DNA of 64,000 bases from DASQEH01 sp963765725 (GCA_963765725.1 CAVXXI010000003.1:124001-188000), one strand, 5' to 3'; numbered from the stretch's first letter, positions 35,219-44,146 are shown. A program made the numbers and translations. Notes: generated from the sequence alone by a model not told the origin.

Positions 35219-35794
35219 TCAGATCTTCGTGCGGTGGAACTGCTGGAACGAGCGGGACGGCGTAGGACCACGCTGCCCTTGGTAGCGCGAGCCGTACTTC
35301 TCGCTGCCGTACGGGTGGTCGGAGGGCGACGACAGCTGGAAGAAGCAGAGCTGACCGATCTTCATTCCGGGCCAGAGCTTGATGGGGAGAGTGGCGACGT
35401 TCGAGAGCTCGAGGGTGACGTGGCCGGAGAAGCCTGGATCGATGAACCCCGCAGTGGAGTGGGTGAGCAGCCCCAGACGGCCGAGCGACGACTTGCCCTC
35501 GAGGCGGGCGGCGATGTCGTCGGGAAGGGTGATGACCTCGTACGAGGAGCCGAGGACGAACTCGCCCGGGTGCAGGATGAACGGGTCGTCGCCGGTCGGC
35601 TCGACGGCGCGGGTCAGGTCGGGCTGGTCCTCGGCAGGGTCGATGTGCGGGTAGCGGTGGTTCTCGAAGACGCGGAAGTACCGGTCGAGACGTACGTCGA
35701 CGCTCGACGGCTGGACCATCTCGGCGTCGAACGGGTCGAGCACGACCCGGTTCCGGTCAATCTCCGAGCGGATGTCGCGGTCACTGAGGAGCAC
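35219..35794 (-). CDS. dcd: dCTP deaminase (probably bifunctional with dUTPase)
   Basis: A 191-residue enzyme of the dUTPase/dCTP deaminase fold. It converts dCTP to dUTP, and in many actinobacteria directly to dUMP, feeding thymidylate synthesis. Signature segments are MLLSDRDIRSEIDRNRVVLD at the N-terminus, GKSSLGRLGLLTHSTAGFID with the catalytic region, and the C-terminal SRSFQQFHRTKI, which folds over the nucleotide. Length is normal. The GTG start at 35794 follows family alignment. It stands alone on the minus strand, converging with the RHH operon, and an EamA-type transporter gene lies 64 bp upstream in the same direction. Confidence 0.97.
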   Translation of the reverse strand: MLLSDRDIRSEIDRNRVVLDPFDAEMVQPSSVDVRLDRYFRVFENHRYPHIDPAEDQPDLTRAVEPTGDDPFILHPGEFVLGSSYEVITLPDDIAARLEGKSSLGRLGLLTHSTAGFIDPGFSGHVTLELSNVATLPIKLWPGMKIGQLCFFQLSSPSDHPYGSEKYGSRYQGQRGPTPSRSFQQFHRTKI

Positions 35795-35858
35795 CCGGTG
35801 AGACTACCGAACGTGGGCATGGTTTCGGCCGGTCCGCGTGAGCCGTGGGCGCCTGGCG

Positions 35859-36689
35859 TCAACCGGAGGAGATGAGGGCGACGCCGACCATGGTGACGGC
35901 GACGCCGGTGATCTGGATGCGGCGCAGGCGCTCGGCGAGCACGACGCGGGCCAACAGGACGGTGACGACGGGAAACAGGGAGCTGAGGACGCTCGTGATG
36001 CTGACGTATCCCAGGGTCGAGGCGATGACGAAGCAGAGGTTCGCGCCGAGGTCGGCGGCGGAGATGCCGAAGATCTGGAGGTAGTCGTGCGGCTCCAGCC
36101 CACCGGTCGTACGCCTGACCAGTGCGGCGACGATGAACGCCGTCATGATGGTGACGCGCATCGACCACAGCGTGAGTACGGGGCTGTCGTCGGCCCCGTT
36201 GTTGGCGAGGACGAAGAAGATACCGAAGAAGAACCCGGCCGCGACCGCGACGAGTACTGGTCGCGCGGACGCCAACGCCCCGCTGAACTCCGGGCCGCTC
36301 GTGAGCACGATGCCGAGCACGGCGACGGCTATGCCGCTGAGCGTGACCTGGCTGGGCGACTCTCCGGAGAGGATGCCCACGACGACGGGGACGACGACGC
36401 CGAGAGACGTCACCGGTGCGACGACGCCCATCGTCCCGGTGGAGAGCGCGACGTAGTAGCAGATCAGCCCGAGCGCACCGGAGCATCCAGCAGCCATGCC
36501 CCACGGCAGCCAGCCGTACGGGCCGTGCCATCCGCCGGACACCACGACGGCGACCGTCGACAGCAGCACGCCGAAGGTCGCGCTCCACCCGACGACCACC
36601 AGGACCGGCCTGCGCATGCTGACCAGGCCACCCGCGAAGTCCGACGCGCCCCAGAGCAGGCTCGACAGCAGCGACAAGAAGATGGCCAT
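35859..36689 (-). CDS. EamA/DMT-family membrane transporter
   Basis: A 276-residue protein with ten hydrophobic segments in two repeated halves, the layout of drug/metabolite transporters (EamA domains at about residues 1-130 and 145-275). The N-terminal AIFLSLLSSLLWGASDFAGG and the internal GYVSITSVLSSLFPVVTVLLARVVLAERL (the second half closing motif, here shortened to LSSLFPVVTVLLARVVLAER) are characteristic. It would move a small metabolite across the cytoplasmic membrane; the substrate cannot be told from sequence. It ends 64 bp upstream of dcd in the same direction, but there is no functional link to dCTP deaminase. Confidence 0.85.
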   Translation of the reverse strand: MAIFLSLLSSLLWGASDFAGGLVSMRRPVLVVVGWSATFGVLLSTVAVVVSGGWHGPYGWLPWGMAAGCSGALGLICYYVALSTGTMGVVAPVTSLGVVVPVVVGILSGESPSQVTLSGIAVAVLGIVLTSGPEFSGALASARPVLVAVAAGFFFGIFFVLANNGADDSPVLTLWSMRVTIMTAFIVAALVRRTTGGLEPHDYLQIFGISAADLGANLCFVIASTLGYVSITSVLSSLFPVVTVLLARVVLAERLRRIQITGVAVTMVGVALISSG

Positions 36690-36798
36690 CGGAGGAGGCT
36701 ATCCGGCGCTCCGGGCCGCCCAAGTGAGGTGGCGTGGCCGGTCGGACCTCGGGCGGTAGTATCGTCGTCGCTCGCCTCGGTGAGAGCCGTGGCGGTGC

Positions 36799-36869
36799 GC
36801 GGGTGTAGTTCAATGGTAGAACATCAGCTTCCCAAGCTGACAGTGCGAGTTCGATTCTCGTCACCCGCT
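36799..36869 (+). tRNA. tRNA-Gly (anticodon CCC)
   Basis: The cloverleaf is complete. The acceptor stem GCGGGTG (36799-36805) pairs with CACCCGC (36862-36868), with discriminator T. The anticodon stem-loop is TCAGC-TTCCCAA-GCTGA, giving anticodon CCC. The T-loop GTTCGATTC is present. CCA is not encoded. I found no second copy of the 3' end in the window, so there is no evidence of an attachment site here. Confidence 0.95.
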
Positions 36870-37417
36870 CTGCGCGCCGTTGATGGAGCGAGACTCTGGC
36901 CAGTTCTCCTTAGATCTCGCTCGCCCGCGCCTTGGGTGTTCATAGACTTCCGCACAGCCCGCGTCACCTCAACTGGCAGCCGGAAGTGGTTTTGCCGAGC
37001 CCAGGTCGCAGGAGTGGGGCAAACGGCAACGCACCAATGCGTCGACCGCACTTGTACATTCCCGTAATCCTCATGCTGGTAGGTGATGTCGATGCGTGCG
37101 CGTGCGTCACCGCTCGGGTCGTGGACACGAGCGTCGCCGCACTCGCGGTCGGCATGGTGGCGGCGAGATGGGCGGCGGCGCTGGCCGACGCGATCAAGCC
37201 CGTTCTGGTGAGTTCCTTTGGTGCCTGCGAGTCGAAAGCCGCAGTCACCCGACCGAGAGCATCGCCTGGACGACTGCTCGTCCAGGACATCGGGCCGTCG
37301 TGAACACCCCATACCGCCGCCGGCGTCAAGCGCAGCCGAGACGCCCCTGTACGGCGCTGCAGGTCGCCCACCACTGAACAACGGACACACTCGGCAGAAG
37401 TCGCATTCCACGGATCG
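36870..37417. other. Gene-free stretch after tRNA-Gly
   Basis: About 550 bp with no ORF that looks like a real protein; open frames on both strands lack ribosome sites, family motifs and the usual third-position G/C bias. Base composition is somewhat less G/C-rich than the neighbours. It could be a relic of an element that once sat next to the tRNA gene, but no integrase or att repeat is visible. Confidence 0.5.
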
Positions 37418-37954
37418 TCATCCCTCGCTGGGCAACCCGACCCCGCGCGCCGCGAGCAGCTCGTCGCGCTTCCAGGCGTACCCGACCATCCAATGCGCAC
37501 GATAGCGGAACAGGTGGATGTCGTCGCCCCAGCTCAACGGAGAGCTGCCGTAGTGAGCTGTCCAATGCCCGATCGTCTCGCCCCAGTCCGCGTCGTCCTC
37601 GCGGAACCGCTCGACCCGTCCGTGGCTGAACACGGCGAGCTCCTCGTTGTCGATGTGCGCGACGCTCACCGACGGCCTCGCCGCCAGATGCCTCGCCTTC
37701 GCCGCCGCCCCGCTGGTGCTGAAGGTCCAGCTGGCGTGCAGGAAGTGGCCGTCCAGGGCACTAATCCGCGGCTCGCCGGACGCGGTGACCGTCGCGACGC
37801 TGAGCACCTTCATGCCGGTGAGCAAGGCGACGAGATCGCGGGCGGACAGCACGCGGTCGTCGGAGATGATGCTCCTGAGGTGCTCGGTTGACGACGCGTG
37901 CGAGGCGTCCAACAGGGTCTGGAGGGCAGTGATCTCGTCGGCCGTCTCGAGCAT
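37418..37954 (-). CDS. Pyridoxamine 5'-phosphate oxidase-family (PPOX) protein
   Basis: A 178-residue protein with the split-barrel flavin-binding fold. LSVATVTASGEPRISALDGHF near residue 50 is the core strand pair of PPOX-class FMN/F420 proteins, followed by HLAARPSVSVAHIDNEELAVF, the typical second strand set. It is cytosolic. In actinobacteria such proteins are FMN-, haem- or F420-binding reductases, or simply binding proteins, and the cofactor cannot be assigned here. It begins just before a large repeat array (37980-38290), which separates it from the IclR gene. No operon partner is seen. Confidence 0.75.
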   Translation of the reverse strand: MLETADEITALQTLLDASHASSTEHLRSIISDDRVLSARDLVALLTGMKVLSVATVTASGEPRISALDGHFLHASWTFSTSGAAAKARHLAARPSVSVAHIDNEELAVFSHGRVERFREDDADWGETIGHWTAHYGSSPLSWGDDIHLFRYRAHWMVGYAWKRDELLAARGVGLPSEG

Positions 37955-37979
37955 GAGCCCACGCTATGACACGCTCCCC

Positions 37980-38290
37980 CGCCGAGGAGTCAGGTAGTCC
38001 CCGCCGAGGAGTCAGGTAGTCCCCGCCGAGGAGTCAGGTACTTCCCACCGAGGGGTCAGGTACTTCCGATCGACGAGTCAGGTAATTCCCGCTGGTCGCA
38101 GCCGTACTTGAACGTCGCCAGCAGAACGCGACCCCTGGCCGGAGTCAGGCACCCCCTCAGGACGCTAGGCGACTCCTCGATGGGAACCACGTGACCCCTC
38201 GCGGGGAATTATGTGACTCCTCGGCACGAGGCGACCCCTCGATGGGAACTACGTGACCCCTCGCGGGGAATTAGGTGACTCCTCGGCCGC
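37980..38290. repeat. Converging arrays of 22-bp repeats (five forward, about six inverted)
   Basis: Five 22-bp units run head to tail from 37980 to 38089 with the core CGAGGAGTCAGGTA (units 1 and 2 identical, units 3-5 drifting). After about 70 bp of centre sequence, about six units of the same type in inverted orientation run from about 38165 to 38290 (cores such as TGACTCCTCG and GTGACCCCTCG). The two halves can pair into a long imperfect hairpin. It fills the space between the PPOX gene and the IclR stop. There are no unique spacers and no cas genes, so it is not a CRISPR array. Confidence 0.85.
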
Positions 38291-38294
38291 GGGG

Positions 38295-39113
38295 TCAGGC
38301 GGTGGAGGAGTCGACCTCCACCTCGGTATGCGGCCGGGACTGCCACAGCGCCCACTCCGCACTGACTTCCCCGGCGGTCCTCAGCAGCTTCGGGAGGTGC
38401 TGCTCAAGCAGGACCTCGGTGGAGGTCTCGGCGGCGTGTACGGTCACGTTCATGGCAGCAAGTACTGCTCCCGTCCCGTCGCGGACTGGCACGGCGACGG
38501 ACCGCACTCCGGGCGCGAGCTCCTCGTCGGCCAGGGCCCAGCCGCGCGCCCTTACCTGGGTCAGCTCGGCGATCAACTGCTCCGGTGAGCGCCCGATGTA
38601 CTGCGGGAGCCCGGCACGACTCGGCTCCGCAAGGGCTGCATCGAGCGCGTCCGACGACAGGTCGGCCAGCAGTACCTTCCCCTGCGAGGTCTGCACGGCG
38701 GGGAACCGGGTGCCGATGTACACCCGCAGCGAGATGATCTTCGGCACCGAGACCCGCGCGACGTACACGATGTCGGAGCCGTCCAGCTGCGCCATCGACG
38801 ACGACTCGCCCGTACGCCGGACCAGCGCCTCCAGATGCGGTCGGGCGATGTCCCAGAGACCGAGGGAGCTTACGTAGCTCATCCCGAGGCCCACCACCCT
38901 CGGCGTCAGCTGGAAACCACCGTCGACCGCGCGTACGTACCCCATCTCCTGCAGCGTAAGCAGCAGCCGGCGGGCCGTCGGACGGGCCAGGTCGGCAGCG
39001 GCCGCCACCTCGCTCAGCGACATCGTCGGGTGAGCCGCGTCGAAGCCCGCGAGGATGTCGAGCCCGCGCGCGAGTGACTCCACGAAGTCGGGTCCCGATC
39101 CTCTGCCCGCCAT
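38295..39113 (-). CDS. IclR-family transcriptional regulator (PcaR/PcaU-like)
   Basis: A 272-residue regulator. Residues about 10-70 form a winged helix-turn-helix (LSEVAAAADLARPTARRLLL), and residues about 85-250 the IclR effector domain, with TSQGKVLLADLS and the C-terminal GVRSVAVPVRDGTGAVLAAM typical of the branch that controls beta-ketoadipate and related aromatic pathways. ATG 39113 is used because AAGGAG lies ten bases upstream. It is followed upstream by the amidohydrolase gene in the same direction and then by the divergent catabolic operon. The inverted repeats at 40721-40855 are the likely target. Confidence 0.9.
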   Translation of the reverse strand: MAGRGSGPDFVESLARGLDILAGFDAAHPTMSLSEVAAAADLARPTARRLLLTLQEMGYVRAVDGGFQLTPRVVGLGMSYVSSLGLWDIARPHLEALVRRTGESSSMAQLDGSDIVYVARVSVPKIISLRVYIGTRFPAVQTSQGKVLLADLSSDALDAALAEPSRAGLPQYIGRSPEQLIAELTQVRARGWALADEELAPGVRSVAVPVRDGTGAVLAAMNVTVHAAETSTEVLLEQHLPKLLRTAGEVSAEWALWQSRPHTEVEVDSSTA

Positions 39114-39200
39114 GCGGTGTGTCTCCTTCCCCCAGTTGGACGACCGTCCGGTGCCGGGCCGCATGAGCCCGCGGAGCGCCGAACGACCCAGGCGCCTGGA

Positions 39201-40691
39201 TCAGCCGGAGGACGGCTCCCCGAACACCGTGCCCCGAGCTCCGTGAGTCGACTGGGACTTGTAGTCGGTGTACTGGTACGGGTTGTCGAGCACCTCGTCG
39301 TCGCTGGGCAGGTCGGGGTTCATCCCCTGCGCCCACGCCTGCTCACCCAAGGCGGTACGCAGGTGCTCGACCGTCGCCTCGACCCCACGCCGGACCCGCG
39401 GCAGGTCGACGCCGACCAGCTGGCCCGCGTACTTCACGACGTTCCCGTCCACGAGCACCGTGTGCACGTCGCCGCGCTGGGCCTGGAACGCCACGTGGCC
39501 GTAGGGGTTCAGCAACGGGAAGGACACCGGCGAGGCGTCGTTCTTCAGCAGCACCACGTCGGCCTTGAGCCCGCGCTCCAGCCGGCCGATGTCGTCGCGC
39601 CCGAGGGCCCGGGCGCCACCGCGCGTCGCCCAGTCGACGACCTGCTCCGCCCGCAGGTGCACGTGCGTGACGGTGTCGCCCTTCGCGTGCGCCTCCAGGT
39701 GTTCCCGAGAGCGGTCGGCACCCAGAGTGGTACGCATCGCCGAGAAGAGGTCACCGCTCCACCAGACGCTCGTGTCCATGGACAGCGACACCGGGATGCC
39801 GTATCGGCGGACCTGCCAGGTGGGGGGATACCCCTGCCCCGCGCTCTGCTCCGACTCGGTCGACACCGACACCGACCCTCCGCTGGCGGCGATCCGCTGG
39901 TACGAGTCCGTGGTCAGTGTCGCGGCGTGCACGTAGACGGTGTCCGGCGTCGCGAAGCCGTGGTCGTGCATCAGCCGGATCCCCTCGTCGTTGGTCGCCC
40001 CCCAGACGCCCGCATGCGTCGTCACCGGGAGACCGAGCTCGCGGGCCACCTCGAACGCCGCCTTCTCGGGGAACGCCGGGTCGCCGGTCACGTCGAAGGC
40101 CAGCTGGAAGCCGAGCATGTCGCCGCCCGCGGCCCGGTGGCGTTCGAAGAACGAGCGCACCGCCGGGTCAGCCGTCCACTCCCAGGGCGCCGCCTGGATG
40201 TTGCCGTACGCCAGCACAAACCGCCCCGGCACCGACTGCAGGGCCTCGACGGCGGCCTCGGCGTGGTCGACCGTCTGCAGCCCGTGTGACCAGTCCACCG
40301 TTGTGGTCACGCCGGCCTCGAGCGACTCCCAACCGGAGAGCTGGTTGCCCGCGAGGATGTCCTCGGGACGGAACTTGCTGCCGTGCTCGAGGTAGTACCA
40401 GACGAAGTACTGCGTGAGGGTCCAGTCGGCGCCGTAGCCGCGCATCGCCGTCTGCCACATGTGGCGGTGCGTGTCGATCATCCCCGGCATCACGATGCCG
40501 CCGCTGGCGTCGATCTCCTGAGCTCCGTCGGGTACGTCGAGTCCCCGCCCGACGTCGACGATGCGGTCGTCGACAACGAGGACGTCAGAGTCGGCGAGCA
40601 CCGTGTGCGCGTCGTCCATCGTCAGGACCACCCCGCCGCGGAAGACGATGGGGCGACCGGGTGCGGGGGTCTCGGCAGGGCTTTCGGTCAT
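39201..40691 (-). CDS. Amidohydrolase of the chlorohydrolase/TRZ-ATZ type
   Basis: A 496-residue metal-dependent hydrolase of the amidohydrolase superfamily. The N-terminal beta-sandwich (VLTMDDAHTVLADSDVLVVDD) leads to the metal-binding GMIDTHRHMWQTAMRGYG near residue 80. VYVHAATLTTDSYQRIAASGG and VSLSMDTSVWWSGDLFSAMR carry the later His and Asp ligands. The group includes cytosine, guanine and triazine hydrolases that deaminate N-heterocycles, so a ring or amidine deamination is likely. ATG 40691 follows GGAGG. It is divergent from the CoA-transferase operon and shares the regulatory region with it, so it likely belongs to the same pathway. Confidence 0.85.
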   Translation of the reverse strand: MTESPAETPAPGRPIVFRGGVVLTMDDAHTVLADSDVLVVDDRIVDVGRGLDVPDGAQEIDASGGIVMPGMIDTHRHMWQTAMRGYGADWTLTQYFVWYYLEHGSKFRPEDILAGNQLSGWESLEAGVTTTVDWSHGLQTVDHAEAAVEALQSVPGRFVLAYGNIQAAPWEWTADPAVRSFFERHRAAGGDMLGFQLAFDVTGDPAFPEKAAFEVARELGLPVTTHAGVWGATNDEGIRLMHDHGFATPDTVYVHAATLTTDSYQRIAASGGSVSVSTESEQSAGQGYPPTWQVRRYGIPVSLSMDTSVWWSGDLFSAMRTTLGADRSREHLEAHAKGDTVTHVHLRAEQVVDWATRGGARALGRDDIGRLERGLKADVVLLKNDASPVSFPLLNPYGHVAFQAQRGDVHTVLVDGNVVKYAGQLVGVDLPRVRRGVEATVEHLRTALGEQAWAQGMNPDLPSDDEVLDNPYQYTDYKSQSTHGARGTVFGEPSSG

Positions 40692-40720
40692 GCGTCCTCC
40701 AGGACAGAAACGTAGATCAA

Positions 40721-40855
40721 CGGACAGGCGTCCGCGTGGCGGACACCGAGTCAATCCGGTCACTCTGTTGACGACCGCCCCTGCCTGTCAAGACCTCACG
40801 CAGCCGTTCTTGACAAGCGAGCGGAGGCCGGTTCACGCTGTCCGTTCCACGGACA
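40721..40855. promoter_or_regulatory. Operator-like inverted repeats in the divergent catabolic promoter
   Basis: Between the amidohydrolase and CoA-transferase starts there are GTCCGCGTGGCGGAC (40730-40744, perfect 6-3-6), the overlapping CGGACAGGCGTCCG (40721-40734) and TGTCCGTTCCACGGACA (40839-40855, perfect 6-5-6). All share GTCCG...CGGAC half sites. One lies close to each divergent gene, as expected for the IclR-family regulator encoded at 38295-39113. TTGACA at 40810-40815 may be the plus-strand -35. Confidence 0.6.
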
Positions 40856-40889
40856 TACGTCCGCAGGCGAACGGAGACCGGTACACGAG

Positions 40890-42080
40890 ATGGCCCTCGA
40901 CGATACGAGCGGTACGCCGAGCGGGCCGTTGTCCGGTCTGCTGGTCGCCGACTTCTCGCGCGTCCTGGCAGGCCCGTACGCCACGATGCTGCTGGCCGAC
41001 CTGGGCGCCGAGGTCATAAAGGTCGAGTCCCCCGCCGGCGACGACACCCGCACCTGGCAACCACCCGTACGGGACGGGGTCTCGACGTACTTCCTCGGCG
41101 TCAACCGCAACAAGCGGTCCGTGGCCCTGGACCTCAAGGATCCTGACGACGTCGCAGCCGCGCAGGAGCTGGCCCGCCGCGCGGACATCATGGTGCAGAA
41201 CTTCCGACCTGGGGGGCTGCGCCGGTTCGGTCTCGACTACGCCACGGTGGCTGCCGGCAACCCCGGCATCGTCTACGCCTCGATCAGCGGCTTCGGCAGC
41301 GCGCCCGAAGGTGCGGTCCTGCCCGGCTACGACCTGATCGTCCAGGCCATCTCGGGCTTGATGAGTCTCACCGGCAACCCGGACGGGGAGCCGTTCCGTG
41401 CCGGCATCTCGGTGTTCGACGTCATCGCGGGGCTGCACGCGACCATCGGGGTGCTGGCGGCGCTGCAGTCGCGGCAGCAGACCGGCCGCGGCCAGCACGT
41501 CGAGGTCAGCCTCCTCGGGTCGGCGTTGTCGGGAATGGTCAACCAGACGAGCGCCTACGTGGCCGGGGGCGTCGTCCCCACGCGCATGGGCAACAGCCAC
41601 CCGAGTCTGTTCCCGTACGAGCCGCTGCGCTGTGCCGATGGGGAGCTGATCATCACGGCCGGCAACAACGCCCAGTTCCGTCGGCTCGTCGAGGTCCTCG
41701 GGGCCCCGGAGCTGGCTGACCACCCGAGCTTTCGCCGCAACGAGGACCGTACGGCGAACCGGGACCTGCTCCGCCCGCTCCTGTTGGAGCGGCTGGCCAC
41801 CCGGCCGACGATGGAGTGGTTCCGCATCCTCACCGATGCGGGCGTGGCCTGCGGACCGATCAACACGGTCGACGGCGGGGTCGCCTTCGCCGAGGCGGTC
41901 GGCCTCGACCCGGTCGTACGCGCCGAGGGCGATCCCGACGGGGTGCCGTCGGTACGCAACCCGATCCGGTTCTCCGAGACGCCCCCGGACTACCGGCTGC
42001 CGCCGCCGGAGCTCGACGAGCACGGCGAAGCGATCCGCTCCTGGCTGCGCACGCCGCCGACGGCCGAGGGACCGCCATGA
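40890..42080 (+). CDS. Family III (CaiB/BaiF) CoA-transferase
   Basis: A 396-residue class III CoA-transferase. It moves CoA between a donor thioester and a carboxylic acid through an aspartyl intermediate; the catalytic Asp is in SVFDVIAGLHATIG near residue 176. The N-terminal LLVADFSRVLAGPYATMLLA and NRNKRSVALDLKDP are family landmarks. It is cytosolic. It opens the plus-strand operon, and its stop overlaps the following citrate-synthase-like gene (ATGA), so acid activation and lyase cleavage are probably consecutive steps. The true substrate is unknown; a citrate- or citramalate-like ring-cleavage product would make chemical sense. Confidence 0.9.
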   Translation: MALDDTSGTPSGPLSGLLVADFSRVLAGPYATMLLADLGAEVIKVESPAGDDTRTWQPPVRDGVSTYFLGVNRNKRSVALDLKDPDDVAAAQELARRADIMVQNFRPGGLRRFGLDYATVAAGNPGIVYASISGFGSAPEGAVLPGYDLIVQAISGLMSLTGNPDGEPFRAGISVFDVIAGLHATIGVLAALQSRQQTGRGQHVEVSLLGSALSGMVNQTSAYVAGGVVPTRMGNSHPSLFPYEPLRCADGELIITAGNNAQFRRLVEVLGAPELADHPSFRRNEDRTANRDLLRPLLLERLATRPTMEWFRILTDAGVACGPINTVDGGVAFAEAVGLDPVVRAEGDPDGVPSVRNPIRFSETPPDYRLPPPELDEHGEAIRSWLRTPPTAEGPP

Positions 42081-42898
42081 GCAGCGCACCGCCCGACCCG
42101 CACGAGGTCGACGGGCTCGTCTTCCCCACCTCGCTCGGCACCTCCACACCGGAGCGGATCGGGCTTCTCGGCCAGGACCTGACCGCCGACCTGATGGGCA
42201 AGGTCGGGTTCGGCGAGCTCGCCTTCTGGCTCGTCGCGATGCGGCGTCCCACCCCAGGCGAGGTCCGGGTCTTCGAGGCGGTCCTCGTCGCGCTGGCCGA
42301 CCACGGCTTCACCCCCACCGCGATCGCCGCGCGGCTGACCTACCTCTCCGCGCCCGACGCGCTGCAAGGAGCGCTGGCATCGGGGCTGCTCGGCGGCGGC
42401 TCGCGCTTCCTCGGCGTCACGGAGGACTGCGGCGGCTACCTCCACCGGGTGCTCGACGGCCACGACGGTGACCTGCCGACGACCGACGAGGAATGGGACG
42501 CGCTTGCGTTGGAGGCCGTGAGCGAGACCCGCGCCCAGGGGAGCTTCGTACCCGGCCTCGGCCACCCCGTCCACAAGCAGGGCGACCCACGAACGCCGGC
42601 CCTGATCGACATCGCCGAGGAGGAGGGTCTGCGCGGGCCTCACCTGCGCCTCTTCGAGGCGATCGGCCGCACGCACGAGCAGGTGCTCGGTCGCCGGCTC
42701 CCGCTGAACGGCGCCGGCGTCTGCGGCGCCGCTCTCGCCGACCTCGGGCTTCCGGTGGAGCTGCTGCGCGGATTTGCGCTGCTGGCCCGCGCGGCGGGCC
42801 TGCTCGGGCAGCTCGCCGAGGAACGCCGGCGACCGATCGCGAACGACATCTACCTGACTGTCGACCGCAACGCCGCCTATGTCGACCCCGACGCCTGA
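42077..42898 (+). CDS. Citrate synthase-fold citryl-CoA lyase-like protein
   Basis: A 273-residue short citrate synthase homologue. GFGELAFWLVAMRRPTPGEV and GLGHPVHKQGDPRTPAL near residue 160 match the short citryl-CoA lyase branch; the His of GLGHPVHK corresponds to a catalytic His of citrate synthase, and IANDIYLTVDRNAAYVDPDA closes the fold. It lacks the large N-terminal part of true citrate synthases. ATG 42077 overlaps the CoA-transferase stop. I infer that it splits a citryl-CoA-like thioester made by the CoA-transferase into acetyl-CoA (or a homologue) and an oxo-acid. It could alternatively run in the condensing direction. Confidence 0.8.
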   Translation: MSSAPPDPHEVDGLVFPTSLGTSTPERIGLLGQDLTADLMGKVGFGELAFWLVAMRRPTPGEVRVFEAVLVALADHGFTPTAIAARLTYLSAPDALQGALASGLLGGGSRFLGVTEDCGGYLHRVLDGHDGDLPTTDEEWDALALEAVSETRAQGSFVPGLGHPVHKQGDPRTPALIDIAEEEGLRGPHLRLFEAIGRTHEQVLGRRLPLNGAGVCGAALADLGLPVELLRGFALLARAAGLLGQLAEERRRPIANDIYLTVDRNAAYVDPDA

Positions 42899-42926
42899 CG
42901 TCCCACCGACCACTCCAGGAGCACCC

Positions 42927-43790
42927 ATGGCAACCGTCGTCGCGGTGATCGCCTCGACTCATCACCCGTTCTACTACCGGGCGAGCACGGCGACGGGCGC
43001 TGAGAGACCGCCGTTCGCGGACGAATGGGTCGCGAAGATCGAGGCCTTCCGCGAGACCCTGACCGCAGCGGAGCCGGACGTCCTGGTGATGGTGGGTAGC
43101 GACCATTTCCACCAGCTCTGGCTCGACAACATGCCGCAGTTCCTCGTCGGTAAGGCGCCGCACTACGACGCCAACTGGTACAACGAGGAGCGCGAGTTCG
43201 GCCTACCGCGGATGCGACTGCGCGGCCAGGAGGACCTCTCCGCCCACATCCTGAGGCACGGCCTGGACGCGGGGTTCGACCTCGCCTTCAGCAATGAGCT
43301 GCGCATCGACCACAGCATCACCTGCCCGATCATCACGCTGCGTCCCGAGGCGGACCTGCCGATCGTGCCGATCTACACCAACATCTTCGCGCCGCCGCTG
43401 CCGCAGCCGAAGCGGTTCGTGGAGCTCGGCCGGACGATACGCCGGCTGGTGGAGTCGTGGCCCGAAGACCTCCGGGTCGCGATCATCGGGACCGGGCACC
43501 TGTCCCTCGAGCTCGGCGGGCCGCGCCAGTTCGGCGAGCACGGACCGGATCCCGAGTTTGATCGCAGGGCGGTGGACTGGATCGCCGCCGGAGACGTCCA
43601 CGGCTGTCTCGGCGAGGTGACGCTCGACAGCCTGCACCAGCCGGGCAACGCCACCCACGGGTTCATGGACTTCATGCTGATGATGGGCGTCGCCGGCGAC
43701 GGAGTGAAGGCCGACCACGTCGACTCGCTCGACCTCTTCCACACGATGGAGGCCTACTTCACCTGGTATCCGAACGGAGCACCCCGGTGA
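42927..43790 (+). CDS. Class III extradiol ring-cleavage dioxygenase, catalytic (LigB-like) subunit
   Basis: A 287-residue LigB-family Fe(II) dioxygenase. The iron ligands are recognisable: His in ASTHHPFYY at residues 12-13 and His in VMVGSDHFHQLW near 60. The catalytic-base region is IGTGHLSLELGG near 190, and a conserved acidic segment FDRRAVDWIAAGD follows. It cleaves catechol-type (or 2-aminophenol-type) rings next to the hydroxyls. ATG 42927 has AGGAG upstream. The stop overlaps the LigA-like gene as GTGA, so the two subunits are coupled. The ring substrate is unknown. Confidence 0.9.
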   Translation: MATVVAVIASTHHPFYYRASTATGAERPPFADEWVAKIEAFRETLTAAEPDVLVMVGSDHFHQLWLDNMPQFLVGKAPHYDANWYNEEREFGLPRMRLRGQEDLSAHILRHGLDAGFDLAFSNELRIDHSITCPIITLRPEADLPIVPIYTNIFAPPLPQPKRFVELGRTIRRLVESWPEDLRVAIIGTGHLSLELGGPRQFGEHGPDPEFDRRAVDWIAAGDVHGCLGEVTLDSLHQPGNATHGFMDFMLMMGVAGDGVKADHVDSLDLFHTMEAYFTWYPNGAPR

Positions 43791-44146
43791 GCAAGTACCT
43801 GCTGGACAAGTTCCTCTTCACCGTCGACCGCGACCCCGATCTCGTCGAGCGCTACCGGGAGGAGCCCGCCGAGACGGTCCGTTGGTGGGAGCAGGAGATG
43901 GCCAACCGGTTGCTCAATTGCACGCCCGACGAGCGGTCCACCTGGCTGGAGTTCACCGACGAGGAGCGCAGGGCGCTGCGCGAGCACGACCACATCGCCT
44001 TGTTCGAGATGGGCGCGCACCCGTTCCTGACGCTGACGCTCTTCATAGCGATGTTCGAGCGCGACCACGGACCCCTCGAGTACCAGAAGGCGTACGGGGC
44101 CATGATGAACCACCTCACGCTCCCCTACCCCGACATCTCGACCTGA
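43787..44146 (+). CDS. LigA-like small subunit of the extradiol dioxygenase
   Basis: A 119-residue, mostly helical protein of the LigA family, the lid subunit of protocatechuate 4,5-dioxygenase and its relatives. SKYLLDKFLFTVDRDPDLVE and LREHDHIALFEMGAHPFLTL match the family core in which helices close over the LigB active site. It starts with GTG in a four-base overlap with the LigB-like gene and is followed 1 bp later by the MDR-reductase gene. The genes are ordered beta then alpha, the reverse of the ligAB order in Sphingobium. Confidence 0.85.
   Translation: MSKYLLDKFLFTVDRDPDLVERYREEPAETVRWWEQEMANRLLNCTPDERSTWLEFTDEERRALREHDHIALFEMGAHPFLTLTLFIAMFERDHGPLEYQKAYGAMMNHLTLPYPDIST

Noticed and set aside
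36799..36869. tRNA-Gly as an integration site for a mobile island
   Set aside because: No integrase gene is near and no second copy of the tRNA 3' end was found in the window.
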